64,000 bases of DNA. Origin: CAZQRP01 sp964596125 (GTDB taxonomy: Bacteria; Chloroflexota; Dehalococcoidia; GIF9; UBA5629). The stretch covers positions 9,500-73,499 of the forward strand of contig CAZQRP010000017.1 in NCBI GenBank assembly GCA_964596125.1, read 5' to 3'. Positions 35,775-44,750 of this stretch are shown here, piece by piece (within the stretch, counting starts at the first letter, position 1; every line of letters begins with the position of its first letter). The notes under the pieces are model-generated. The model was not told the DNA's origin, searched no databases, and saw only the letters and a program-made list of their open reading frames with translations. A program made the translations under genes and the position numbers.

Positions 35775-36953
35775 CTAGCCCCGAGGAAGTCCCAGTCCCT
35801 TTGTCGCCACAATAGTCTTTTGTATTTCAGATGTGCCACCAAAAAGACTAAAAGAAAACGTCTCCAAATACCAGCGTTGTATTATTCCCTGGAGAGGCGC
35901 ATATTTTGAGTCCTCTGTTAGTTGTCCGTATGAACCCAAAAGTTTCATTGCAGCATTAGCCATTTTTTGCTGTGTTTTACTGGAAAATGCTTTGGCTTCG
36001 GATACCTCGGCTGACTCCGGGAGTCCTCTACTCGCTAACCAAACAGGTCGGTAGGAAAGTAAACGAGCTGTCTCTATCTCGGTTGCCATTTCAGCTAACT
36101 GTTGCCTGATTAGTACGTTCGTCTCCAGTCCCTGGCTTTTAACATACTGTACAAGTAAATCGAGAATGCGCTGCATAAAGCCGACTGCCCCTACATCGAG
36201 TCCTCTTTCAATGTCCAGCAGTGCCATGGCAACCTGCCATCCCTGGTTCTTTTCGCCCACGATGTTCTCGCGAGGTATTCTTACGTCATCAAGGAATATT
36301 TCACAAAGACCATCACCCCCTCCCATATCCTTTATAGGGCGAACCGTAATTCCAGGCGTCTTCATGTCCATCATGAAAAACGTCATACCATGATGTTTTT
36401 TGGGGGCATCAGGATCAGTTTGAATTAAAAAGAAACCCCAGTCAGCATCGTAAGCGCCGCTGCTCCAGACCTTTCGACCATTTATGATATAGCTATCACC
36501 ATCCTCTTTTGCAGTGGTTTGCAGCGAAGCCAGATCGCAGCCGGCTTCAGGCTCACTAAAGGCTTGGGTCCAGAGAATTTCCCCGCGGGCAATGAGTGGC
36601 AAGTGCTGACTTTTTTGCTGTGGGGTCCCAAAACGGATAAGAGTTGGACCAAGCATTGCGCCCGGTCCGTTGAATCCTGGTGCACCGCTGTACCTCATTT
36701 CTTCATGTAAGATAGCAGAAAGAACTATGCTACCTTCTTTGCCACCATATTCCTTCGGCCATCCCAATGAAAGCCAACCCTTCTCTCCCAGTTTTCGGGC
36801 CATAACTTTATGAATCCCCCTTATGTTATCACGCACAGGGTCTTCCGCAGGATTTATTATTGGTATTAACTGCTCCGAGGTTAGCTCCTTTTGCAGAAAA
36901 TTCTTGACTTCCTGGCGAAAAGATTCCTCCTCAGGTGTAAAACCGAATTCCAC
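35775..36953 (-). CDS. Acyl-CoA dehydrogenase, catalytic subunit (cassette 2)
   Basis: This 392-residue FadE/ChsE2-type dehydrogenase has E249 in LLDIERGLD at the helix-G catalytic site. The FAD region QAFSEPEAGCDLASLQT and C-terminal GGTSEIQKTIVATKGLGLPRG match the cassette 1 enzyme. The start is GTG at 36953 after AAGGAG; cassette 1 uses ATG at the same place. It is 140 bases from the crotonase gene. It desaturates an acyl-CoA at the alpha,beta position, probably with ETF as acceptor. Confidence 0.85.
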   Translation of the reverse strand: MEFGFTPEEESFRQEVKNFLQKELTSEQLIPIINPAEDPVRDNIRGIHKVMARKLGEKGWLSLGWPKEYGGKEGSIVLSAILHEEMRYSGAPGFNGPGAMLGPTLIRFGTPQQKSQHLPLIARGEILWTQAFSEPEAGCDLASLQTTAKEDGDSYIINGRKVWSSGAYDADWGFFLIQTDPDAPKKHHGMTFFMMDMKTPGITVRPIKDMGGGDGLCEIFLDDVRIPRENIVGEKNQGWQVAMALLDIERGLDVGAVGFMQRILDLLVQYVKSQGLETNVLIRQQLAEMATEIETARLLSYRPVWLASRGLPESAEVSEAKAFSSKTQQKMANAAMKLLGSYGQLTEDSKYAPLQGIIQRWYLETFSFSLFGGTSEIQKTIVATKGLGLPRG

Positions 36954-37093
36954 AAGCTATCTCCTTATTTTAACTTAATCATCTATATATATGGTCAAAT
37001 TCATAGTATAGTGCTTCGAGATTCTCTGTTCCCTTTATGGATGATTCAGCATAGTTATATTTTATATTATCTGACTTTATAAAGTATCATTTC

Positions 37094-37864
37094 CTAGCGA
37101 CCTTTATAAACTGGCTTTCTCTTTTCAGCAAAAGCTTTCACGCCTTCTTCAATATCTTCGGATGATGTCTGGCGGTTTCGTATATCGAAAAGGCGGCTTT
37201 GCACTAATGCTTCACGTAATGGTACATCCAGGCCACGATACATCTCTTCTTTTACCGTGCGTACGGCACCCGGAGCGTTTTCACAAATCTTTTCAGCAAG
37301 CTGTATAGCTTCATCCAGCAGCTTGTCACGGGGTACCACTTTTTGCACCAGACCTATACGAAAAGCTTCCTGCGCATCTATCCAGTCTCCAGTAAAGGCC
37401 ATCATCAAGGCATTTCCCAGTGGAACGACGCGTGATAAGCGTTGACACCCACCTACTCCCGGAACCAGAGCCCGCTTTACTTCTGGTAGTCCAATGCGGG
37501 CATCATCGGCAGCTATCCGAATATCGCATGCTAGCGCTAGTTCACATCCCAGGCCTACAGCATAGCCGTTGATGGCCACGATAATCGGCTTCCAAACGTC
37601 AGGCGCATCTGGGGAGGTAGGCGTTTTCGGCATTTTATTCATTGCGAATATCTCTTTAATAGCCTTAAGGTCGAGGCCTGTAGAAAAAGCACGGCCGGTG
37701 CCAATGTATATTAAAACCCAAGCATCATCATCTTCAATAAATTCCTCGTAGTATTGCCCGTGTCGTTGCAGCATTTCGACATTGGCAGCATTCATTGCAT
37801 CCGGCCGATTGAATGTCATAATGCGAATATGTTCTCGTTTTTCCCAGATAATCTCTTGAGCCAT
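37094..37864 (-). CDS. Enoyl-CoA hydratase/crotonase (cassette 2)
   Basis: This 256-residue crotonase has the same length as the cassette 1 enzyme and the same two catalytic glutamates, in GLGCELALACD and IGLPEVKRA. The oxyanion-hole segment GRAFSTGLDLKAI is conserved. The start follows AAAGGAGGATA. The two crotonases are among the most similar cassette pairs by eye, so they probably hydrate similar double bonds, with substrate choice made elsewhere in the pathway. Confidence 0.88.
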   Translation of the reverse strand: MAQEIIWEKREHIRIMTFNRPDAMNAANVEMLQRHGQYYEEFIEDDDAWVLIYIGTGRAFSTGLDLKAIKEIFAMNKMPKTPTSPDAPDVWKPIIVAINGYAVGLGCELALACDIRIAADDARIGLPEVKRALVPGVGGCQRLSRVVPLGNALMMAFTGDWIDAQEAFRIGLVQKVVPRDKLLDEAIQLAEKICENAPGAVRTVKEEMYRGLDVPLREALVQSRLFDIRNRQTSSEDIEEGVKAFAEKRKPVYKGR

Positions 37865-38027
37865 TAAACATATCCTCCTTTGAAGTCTTATTGTGCATCA
37901 GTACAGCTTTTGAAAGCCCCTCATTACTATCTTGTATAGGTTCAGGACATTCTATTATAAGTCAGTTACTGCATATAGCGGATCGTATATATTTGGTATC
38001 AAAGCAAATCCGGCACTATAGGATCAA

Positions 38028-38465
38028 TTATTTTGCCACTCGAAACTTGGGCAATTTGAAATCCGTCCCTTGCGCTACTTCACAACTTAGTTTCACTCGT
38101 GTCCCAAGTTCTATTTCTTCGGGCTTGCTGCCAACAATCTCGCTTACTATTCTTACTCCTTCGTCCAACTCGATAATGGAGAAAATGGCAGGCATACCGG
38201 TGCTTTCTACGTGCTTCCTCACTCCGGGGTGTGGTGGCGCATAGACTGGTGCAAAGGTATATACTTTGCCCATACCGCTTGACTGCTGCCAGTCGAGATT
38301 AATACTGAAGCAGCGAACGCATACAGGACGTGGGAAGAGTTGTAACTGATTACAGTCAAGACATTTTTGCAGCAGAAGGATACCCTTTTTTACTCCTTCC
38401 CAGTAGGGCCGGTCCAAATCTGAGACTTCCGGTATCGGAAATGGTATAACATCTTTGTCTGTCAT
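38028..38465 (-). CDS. DUF35 OB-fold / zinc-ribbon partner protein (cassette 2)
   Basis: This protein has 145 residues from the ATG at 38465, nine bases after AAGGAG; longer frames start before or on the ribosome site. Zinc-ribbon cysteines C35, C38, C49 and C52 fall on exactly the same residue numbers as in the cassette 1 protein. An OB-fold follows (GMGKVYTFAPVYAPP, ELDEGVRIVSEIVG). It should bind the thiolase-fold protein encoded just upstream, as ChsH2 binds Ltp2 or BbsA binds BbsB. Confidence 0.84.
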   Translation of the reverse strand: MTDKDVIPFPIPEVSDLDRPYWEGVKKGILLLQKCLDCNQLQLFPRPVCVRCFSINLDWQQSSGMGKVYTFAPVYAPPHPGVRKHVESTGMPAIFSIIELDEGVRIVSEIVGSKPEEIELGTRVKLSCEVAQGTDFKLPKFRVAK

Positions 38466-38470
38466 GTTGT

Positions 38471-39610
38471 TCATCTCCTTTGTAAAATCATTGCCGCAGC
38501 ACACATAAGAGGCGTTACATAACCGAAAAGGCCAAGGCCGGTTACCAGGCCAGTTTTGGCGTCTTTTACCTGATGACCGGTGGCTTCGCCTTTAAGCTGG
38601 CGTACTGCTTCAATAACGTGAAGAAAAGCACCAGCCTGTACCGCTTGACCTGCGGAGAGTTGTCCTCCTCCGGTATTCACTGGAAAGTCCCCATGAAAAG
38701 TTAAATCATGGCTCTCTATAAACTTGCCTCCTTCGCCCTTGGGGCAAAATCCCAGGTCTTCCAGTTGCATGAGAACTGCAATAGGATAGTCGTCATAAAT
38801 CTCCACAAAGTCAATTTCATCTCTGCTCACATTTTTGAATAATTCATTAGTGATAACTCCGTAACCGGTTTCCAGCCTGTCTGGTGCCATATTGCTCACC
38901 TGGTGACCAATTTTCTCAGCATCACTTATAAGATATATAGGATGGTCCATAAGTTTTTTCGCTATTCGTTCTGAAGTCAACACTACTGCCGCGGCACCGC
39001 TCAATGGGCGAACACAGTCATAAAGACGTATAGGATCGGCTATAACGCGAGAATTCAAGTAATCTTCCATTGTCAGCGGAGTACGGAAGAACGCATTCTC
39101 ATTCTGCAAAGCATTCTCGCGCTGTGATACTGCGATTTTACCCAGTTGTTCAACTTTTGTACCGTACTTAGCCATATGAAGTCGTTGAGTGAGGGCAAAA
39201 AGACTGTTAGGGCCTCCAAATCCATAAGGAAAAACATGGTTACTTGTTTGCCAGGTCGGCAATATTTTGCGTCCCGGATCAGTAACACCACTGCCTGCAC
39301 ATACGGCAACTTCGATTTGGCCGAGCTGAATTGCATCGGCAGCTCGCCGTACGGATACCACACCTGAAGCGCCGCCAGAGTCTACACCCTGTACCCAGTC
39401 AAGTTCAAAACCCAGTTGCTCAGTAATGTCTGGCGTATCCACAGGAACAAACAATTTGCCTAAAGCCAGTCCATTTACATCCTTTTTGGTGAGTTTTGCA
39501 TTGTCCAGGGCCATCTTGATGGCTTCCGCTAAATACGTAACAAGAGGCCGGATTTCACGTGTATATACCGTCTCTCCATAGCCAACAAGGCATACTCCTT
39601 TCCTCTGCAT
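38471..39610 (-). CDS. Thiolase-fold protein lacking all canonical thiolase residues, Ltp2-like (cassette 2)
   Basis: This 379-residue paralogue of the protein at 12228 has Ser (S78 in VDSGG) where the cassette 1 copy has C85, Gln in place of the GHP histidine (SAGQAVQAG), no CGGG cysteine (TGLGLFGYV) and the tyrosine-rich IYDDYP with Y272 and Y275. This copy therefore cannot act as a normal Cys-dependent thiolase, which is the stronger of the two arguments for a retro-aldol or other non-thiolytic reaction. It also ends MILQRR with the codons reading CAA AGG AGA TGA, forming the ribosome site for the DUF35 gene. It is the first gene of the minus-strand arm. Confidence 0.82.
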   Translation of the reverse strand: MQRKGVCLVGYGETVYTREIRPLVTYLAEAIKMALDNAKLTKKDVNGLALGKLFVPVDTPDITEQLGFELDWVQGVDSGGASGVVSVRRAADAIQLGQIEVAVCAGSGVTDPGRKILPTWQTSNHVFPYGFGGPNSLFALTQRLHMAKYGTKVEQLGKIAVSQRENALQNENAFFRTPLTMEDYLNSRVIADPIRLYDCVRPLSGAAAVVLTSERIAKKLMDHPIYLISDAEKIGHQVSNMAPDRLETGYGVITNELFKNVSRDEIDFVEIYDDYPIAVLMQLEDLGFCPKGEGGKFIESHDLTFHGDFPVNTGGGQLSAGQAVQAGAFLHVIEAVRQLKGEATGHQVKDAKTGLVTGLGLFGYVTPLMCAAAMILQRR

Positions 39611-40179
39611 TGATACCTCCTTTCATGAAATCAATTTTTATTGTTTAGGAATCGGGCTATCCAAGAGCAAAATTATAGGAAATGCTATCATATTGAAACA
39701 CACCATTTATATTGAAGGCTGCCTAGATACAATTACAGCTTGGCTTTTATATATTTATTATTATTAGATTTTCCCTTGTTGGCGTTTACAAAATAAGAAA
39801 AGACTTAATAACCTGCGTTCAAACCAATGATAAGAAAATGGTACATTCCAGATTGTTCGACGTCAATAGCTAATAATAATTATTTTATATTACGATGACG
39901 GAAAGTTATAGTTTTCACATATGACTAATTCAATATTTGAAATAGTAAGATAAGAGATGACAATAGAACAGAGCCTTAAAATACAACTGCCGGTTAGAAG
40001 CGCTTTAGATGATAAAATATTCACTATTTTTAGGGATTGAGTTTTGCTATTTTGGGTTAAACGACTTCACGCATCTGCAAGACTGTGTACGTAAATATCA
40101 TCTGAATCAGTAGATTCAAGTGTTTCTCTATTTCAGGTTGTATCAAACGTGGAAACAATAGATACCTTATACTTAAAAA
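39611..40179. other. 569-base intergenic region with possible promoter for cassette 2
   Basis: No gene is visible. On the minus strand a possible sigma-70-type promoter has TATAAT at 39672-39677 (complement) and a GTTTCA-like -35 at 39694-39699, 16 bases apart, which would start transcription about 55 bases before the thiolase-fold gene. The match is modest. The rest is AT-rich and must also hold the end of the LUD operon transcript. Confidence 0.35.
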
Positions 40180-41373
40180 TTAAGTAGTTTCTCCCAGTAA
40201 TCTTCTCATCTCAACTACCATTTCAGGTACGTCGATTTTCATTGGGCATCTTATCTTGCACCGTCCACAGGTTAGACAGGTATAGGCCAAAGCAGCAGCC
40301 TTTTCTGCATTGCGTGTAATTATTCCTGCCCAGACAGCCCCAATGCCTGCAAAATATTTGTCCCCAAAATGTCCGGCAGTAACAGCGAATACAGGACATT
40401 CATATAAACAGCCGCCGCATCTCAAACAGTACAATGCCTGGCTCATTATTGGGTGCTTTGCCATCTCTGTTCTCCCTGCATCGAGAAATATGACATGGAA
40501 CTCACGTGGACCATGGGCACCGTACGTTGTCACTTTCTCAATGTCACCTGTCGCACTTGGACCTGATACCACACTCATATATTTAGGTACAGTATAATTG
40601 GCATACCGCCAGGTTACTTCTGCAACCTTGCAGGCATCACTGAAGTCTGGAACCAGTTTCTCCATACCAATAAGTGCGATATGAACTGGTGGGGCACCTG
40701 TTGCCAGGCGAATGTTACCTTCATTCTCGATGAGAAATATTGCTCCTGTGTTTGCAGCGACAACATTGGCACCACTGATACCAATATCAGCTTCAAAATA
40801 CTTTTCCCTGAGTAGTTTCCTGGCTGTTGCCACCAGTTTGGTTATATCGTTCGCTGGAAGTTCTTCTCCGGTAATTTTAGAAAAAAGCCGGGCGACATCT
40901 TCCTTGGGTACATGGATTGCCGGAGACAGAATATGCATTGGCCTGGAGTTCAATTTTTGAATAATAAATTCTCCCAGGTCTGTTTCATAGACTTCGTTGC
41001 CACGCTCTTCCAGACTCTCTCGCAGGCCGATTTCTTCTCCGGTCATGCTTTTCCCTTTTACGATTATCTTGTCTTTCCCAACCAGATCCCCGATGATATT
41101 CAGTGCATCCTCGGTTGTCCTGGCTATATAAGCAGTCCCCTTGTTTTCTGCGATGGCTTCACATGCTTGTTGGGCAAGTATCTCCATCTCTTTGATAGCC
41201 TTTTCCTTTATCTTTCTTACTTCCTCGGCCAACTCAGTTGTATGTGGGAACTTTTTAAAGGCATGATCAGTATTTGACCGATAACTCTCAATAGCCCTGG
41301 ACAAAGCAAGCCTTATCCGGTCATTATGCGCGGCATCCATTAGTTCTTTCTTATAAATACTAAAAACAGACAT
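40180..41373 (-). CDS. LUD-domain ferredoxin-type iron-sulfur protein (LutB/LldF-like)
   Basis: This 397-residue protein has an N-terminal LUD (DUF162) domain, with GISGANVVAANTGAIFLIENEG near residue 210, and two C-terminal [4Fe-4S] motifs, CLRCGGCLYECPV and CLTCGRCKIRCPM. LutB-type proteins carry electrons in lactate oxidation, and related LUD/CCG pairs are common in anaerobes handling acyl-CoA electrons. It follows the CCG gene by six bases, so the two form a unit. No lactate-type dehydrogenase accompanies them; the neighbours are SucCD-like. I infer an electron-transfer module linking CoA-ester metabolism to a low-potential carrier. Confidence 0.82.
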   Translation of the reverse strand: MSVFSIYKKELMDAAHNDRIRLALSRAIESYRSNTDHAFKKFPHTTELAEEVRKIKEKAIKEMEILAQQACEAIAENKGTAYIARTTEDALNIIGDLVGKDKIIVKGKSMTGEEIGLRESLEERGNEVYETDLGEFIIQKLNSRPMHILSPAIHVPKEDVARLFSKITGEELPANDITKLVATARKLLREKYFEADIGISGANVVAANTGAIFLIENEGNIRLATGAPPVHIALIGMEKLVPDFSDACKVAEVTWRYANYTVPKYMSVVSGPSATGDIEKVTTYGAHGPREFHVIFLDAGRTEMAKHPIMSQALYCLRCGGCLYECPVFAVTAGHFGDKYFAGIGAVWAGIITRNAEKAAALAYTCLTCGRCKIRCPMKIDVPEMVVEMRRLLGETT

Positions 41374-41379
41374 ACCAGT

Positions 41380-42411
41380 TTATCTCTCTATTGCTGTAGC
41401 TAAAACCTGGGCCAAATCGAGGACTTCTACACTATCGTTTTCCATTTCTTTCAGCCCACTCGTTAACTGCATAATACATCCTGGGCAGTGGGTTACAATA
41501 ATTTCAGCACCAGTTCTAACTAGCTCCTTAGCCCTGTTCACCGCTAGAATCTGGCTTAACTCAGGGAACACTGCTTCAAAACCGCCTCCACCACCACAGC
41601 ATGTTGCTCTCTCACCGCTGGTCCAATCAGTCTCTATAAGCTCAATACCTTTAATTGATTTCAGTATCTGACGCGGTTCGTTTATCAGTCCCAGGAAGCG
41701 AGTTAGTTGACACGGATCATGGTATACCATTTTGACCTTTCTGGGGTACTTAAGACTATCAGCTTTCATATTTTCTAAGACTACCTCTATGAAATGCTTG
41801 ACCTTCAGATCAAATCCATCCACATGACTTGAGATGAGATTGCGAATTGTATAAGTGCATGAAGGAACGATGCTGATTATATTTTTCACTCCGAATTGGC
41901 AGAGTTTTTGATACATATCTTGAGCATGATTATCAAACCTTTTTTCAAGTCCTATATAGTGTAGCAATCCACCACAGCATGGCTCTTCATCAGCCAAGTA
42001 ACCAAACTGGATTCCAAAACTCTTCAACACTTTAACGGCATCCCTTAAAGGCTGTCCATCCGAATCGCTTTCTTTTACCAGCAGTTTACGATATACACCG
42101 GCAAGATCGATTCCCACTTTTTTTTGAAGACTGGCAAAGCCGATGGGTAATTCAGCACCAACTGAGCGTTTATCCATTTTTCGCATTAGAGACATCATCG
42201 ACTCTAATCCACTAGCATATTGGTAGCCGCAACCCGCGAAAAATATAGTACTTGCCTCTTTCGTCAGATTAAGGTCTTTAGCCCACCTGGCCCCCACCTC
42301 TTTTGAAACGCCCAACACATTTTGTTTTGAGGTAATGTTATCTGCTATATAGACTAATCCGGGCGGAATTAATCCCTTCGCTTTTTTACCAGTTTTATAC
42401 TCTTTCGGCAT
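41380..42411 (-). CDS. CCG-domain iron-sulfur oxidoreductase (LutA/HdrB-like)
   Basis: This 343-residue protein has two cysteine-rich CCG-type repeats: CGCG-like FFAGCGYQ with EEPCCGGLLHYIG in the first half, and HDPCQLTRFLG, ATCCGGGGGFE and HCPGCIMQL in the second. Such domains bind unusual [4Fe-4S] clusters in HdrB, GlpC and LutA. It has no membrane helix. Operon order is SucC, SucD, this protein, LUD protein. The pair probably forms a soluble electron-transfer complex; partner and direction are not evident. Confidence 0.82.
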   Translation of the reverse strand: MPKEYKTGKKAKGLIPPGLVYIADNITSKQNVLGVSKEVGARWAKDLNLTKEASTIFFAGCGYQYASGLESMMSLMRKMDKRSVGAELPIGFASLQKKVGIDLAGVYRKLLVKESDSDGQPLRDAVKVLKSFGIQFGYLADEEPCCGGLLHYIGLEKRFDNHAQDMYQKLCQFGVKNIISIVPSCTYTIRNLISSHVDGFDLKVKHFIEVVLENMKADSLKYPRKVKMVYHDPCQLTRFLGLINEPRQILKSIKGIELIETDWTSGERATCCGGGGGFEAVFPELSQILAVNRAKELVRTGAEIIVTHCPGCIMQLTSGLKEMENDSVEVLDLAQVLATAIER

Positions 42412-42555
42412 GACTATCTTTCTTATTTAGCTTGTAGTTACTGTAGCCACGCTGCCAGCAGTCGTATAGTCACAATTCCTCTGACCTGGACAGTGCCCTT
42501 ATTTTATTGAGTAGAAATGTAGCCTGATAAAAAATATATTTTTCAATAGAATTGT

Positions 42556-43431
42556 TCAGTTGAATGTCAAGCGGCTCCGAACAAACTCAACTACTTCCAG
42601 GGGAGAGTCAGCAACTTCAACTCCTACTTCCCTGAGGGCAGTCATCTTGCCCTGTGGTGTGCCTGTGTCACCCTGAATGATAGCACCAGCATGACCCATT
42701 CGTTTACCTTCGGGAGCGTTATGACCAGCTATGTAGGCTACAACAGGTTTTGTCATCCACCTATCAATAAAACGGGCTGCGTGTTGCTCCTGGTCGCCAC
42801 CTACCTCACCCACGATCACCACCAGGTCAGTATCCTGGTCTTTTTCAAAAAGCTCGAGCAAATCTGGTATATTGGTGAATACAACCGGATCAGCTCCTAT
42901 ACCGACTACCGTACTTTGCCCCAGGCCAGCAGTTGCCAGGTTGATGCTTACTTCATAGGATAACGTACCGCTTCGGGATATTATTCCGATACGACCAGGA
43001 TTAAACATTCCTCCTGGCATAATGCCGAGTTTAGCTTCGCCTGGTGTGATTATTCCGGGGCTGGTGGGACCTACAATCAATACATCTTGCTCTTCGGCAT
43101 ATGCCCTAACCTCCATAACATCGTGGACTGGTACATGCTCTGTCACGGCAACAATAAGTCCGATACCAGCTTTGATATTTTGCAGTGCGGCATCTTTGAA
43201 AGCAGGAGCCGGAACAAAAAATACAGAAGCCTCCGCACCTTGCTCGCTGATGGCTTCCTCAACGGTATTATATACCGGCACACCAAGTACCTCCTCACCA
43301 CCTTTGCCTGGCGTAACTCCGGCAACTATATTCGTTCCGTAGTCTAACATCCAGCCAGTCTGTACCCGGCCTACTTTACCTGTAATGCCTTGTATTAGAA
43401 CTCTGGTCTCACGATTTACTAAAATGCTCAC
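42556..43431 (-). CDS. sucD: Succinyl-CoA synthetase-like alpha subunit
   Basis: This 291-residue protein has the CoA-binding N-terminal domain (GITGKVGRVQTG) and the phosphorylated histidine H247 in RMGHAGAIIQGD. The usual NCPG motif near the CoA site reads TSPG, and GEIGG is GEVGG, so it may be a related acyl-CoA synthetase and not strictly succinate-specific. The GTG start shares one base with the TAG stop of sucC, indicating tight coupling. It could regenerate succinyl-CoA for family III CoA-transferases, or make ATP from an acyl-CoA product. Confidence 0.88.
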   Translation of the reverse strand: MSILVNRETRVLIQGITGKVGRVQTGWMLDYGTNIVAGVTPGKGGEEVLGVPVYNTVEEAISEQGAEASVFFVPAPAFKDAALQNIKAGIGLIVAVTEHVPVHDVMEVRAYAEEQDVLIVGPTSPGIITPGEAKLGIMPGGMFNPGRIGIISRSGTLSYEVSINLATAGLGQSTVVGIGADPVVFTNIPDLLELFEKDQDTDLVVIVGEVGGDQEQHAARFIDRWMTKPVVAYIAGHNAPEGKRMGHAGAIIQGDTGTPQGKMTALREVGVEVADSPLEVVEFVRSRLTFN

Positions 43432-44570
43432 TATTTTCCCTCAAGCAGGCGGCCAAGCTGCTCAATACCCTTCTCTGTTGATACATCGGTAACTACATGG
43501 ACGCCATGCTTCTCCAATATCTCCCACGTTTCCTCCTGGTGATTACCCAGGGCTTTAGCGACTATAGGTATGGTAATATTGTGCTCTTTAATGTAGCGGC
43601 CTATCCCTTTGGCTCCCTCGTGGATAGGATTAATTCCGCCATAGACGTTAATGAAGATGGCTTTTACGCCTTCTTTCTGCAGGACCAGATCCATTACGTT
43701 GTAGAGGAGTTCTTCGCTGATGGCCCCCCCTGTTTCCAGAAAGTTAGCCGGTCGAAATTTCTGGCTGATAATATCCATCGTAGCCATTCCAAGTCCCGCA
43801 CCACTGGCGATGATACCTATATCCCCATCCAACTCTACATATGAAACTCCAATCTCTCGGCCTTTTCTCTCAAGGGGATTATGGATACGGTCCTCCGGAT
43901 TCATCTGAAGATCAGAGTGACGGTAAAGACTTGAATCATCGATTTCCACCTTGGCATCGAGAGCCAGATAGTCTCCCTGGGCAGTTTGAACTAGAGGATT
44001 GATTTCCACAATCAAGGCATCGTACTTTCGGAAAATATCGTATAGTACGAGAAGTGTGCCCGCAATATGTTTTAAGTCTTTTACATACAAACCAGCCTCT
44101 CGAGCTATTTGACGCGCCACAGACATTTGCAGTCCCGTAGTAATGGGAATATGTCTGGATATTACCAGTTCAGGATGTACCCTAGCAGTTTTCTCAACTA
44201 ATACTCCGCCAGCAGTGCTGAGTATAATCAGAGGGGAACCTACGTATCCGTCTACAGTAATTGCCAAGTAGAACTCCCTTACAATATCCACATTTTGGGT
44301 GATCATAACACGATTCACCGGTAGTCCACGGATTTTCGAACTAAGAATGCGGAGAGTATATTCTGCTACCTGATTCAGTGAATATGCGGTATGGACTCCT
44401 CCACTGAGGGATCGGCCTCCTGCTAACACCTGGGCTTTTATAACTACAGGTAATCCGATTTCCTGTGCCTTCTGTTGTGCCTCATGTGCGCTGTCTGCCA
44501 AAGCATAATCTGGAACAGGGATCCCTCCTTTACGAAATAGTTCGCTTCCCTCGTATTCGTAGAGTCTCAT
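43431..44570 (-). CDS. sucC: Succinyl-CoA synthetase-like beta subunit
   Basis: This 379-residue ATP-grasp protein has VIKAQVLAGGRSLSGGV near the N-terminus, the metal/nucleotide segment EINPLVQT and GLGMATMDII, and the GGINPIHEGAKGI loop of the C-terminal flavodoxin-like domain. Length matches SucC (about 385). It is the first gene of a four-gene operon and is divergent from the 4-hydroxybutyryl-CoA-dehydratase-like gene over a 180-base gap that must hold both promoters. Annotated as succinate-forming by family; the acid used is not certain. Confidence 0.88.
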   Translation of the reverse strand: MRLYEYEGSELFRKGGIPVPDYALADSAHEAQQKAQEIGLPVVIKAQVLAGGRSLSGGVHTAYSLNQVAEYTLRILSSKIRGLPVNRVMITQNVDIVREFYLAITVDGYVGSPLIILSTAGGVLVEKTARVHPELVISRHIPITTGLQMSVARQIAREAGLYVKDLKHIAGTLLVLYDIFRKYDALIVEINPLVQTAQGDYLALDAKVEIDDSSLYRHSDLQMNPEDRIHNPLERKGREIGVSYVELDGDIGIIASGAGLGMATMDIISQKFRPANFLETGGAISEELLYNVMDLVLQKEGVKAIFINVYGGINPIHEGAKGIGRYIKEHNITIPIVAKALGNHQEETWEILEKHGVHVVTDVSTEKGIEQLGRLLEGK

Positions 44571-44750
44571 AATTACTAAGCCTTTAGAATACCCAATTTA
44601 AGGTCTCTACGTCAAGTTGTAATCACTGGCTTCTTCCTTTGAGAGGGTACTTCTTAAAGTCCCAATTTTACTGTTGCACGGCAAAATGTTAAAATTGAAG
44701 GTTATATTTTCATTTAATCGATCCACACTAAGGAGGCTAGGAAACGACCA

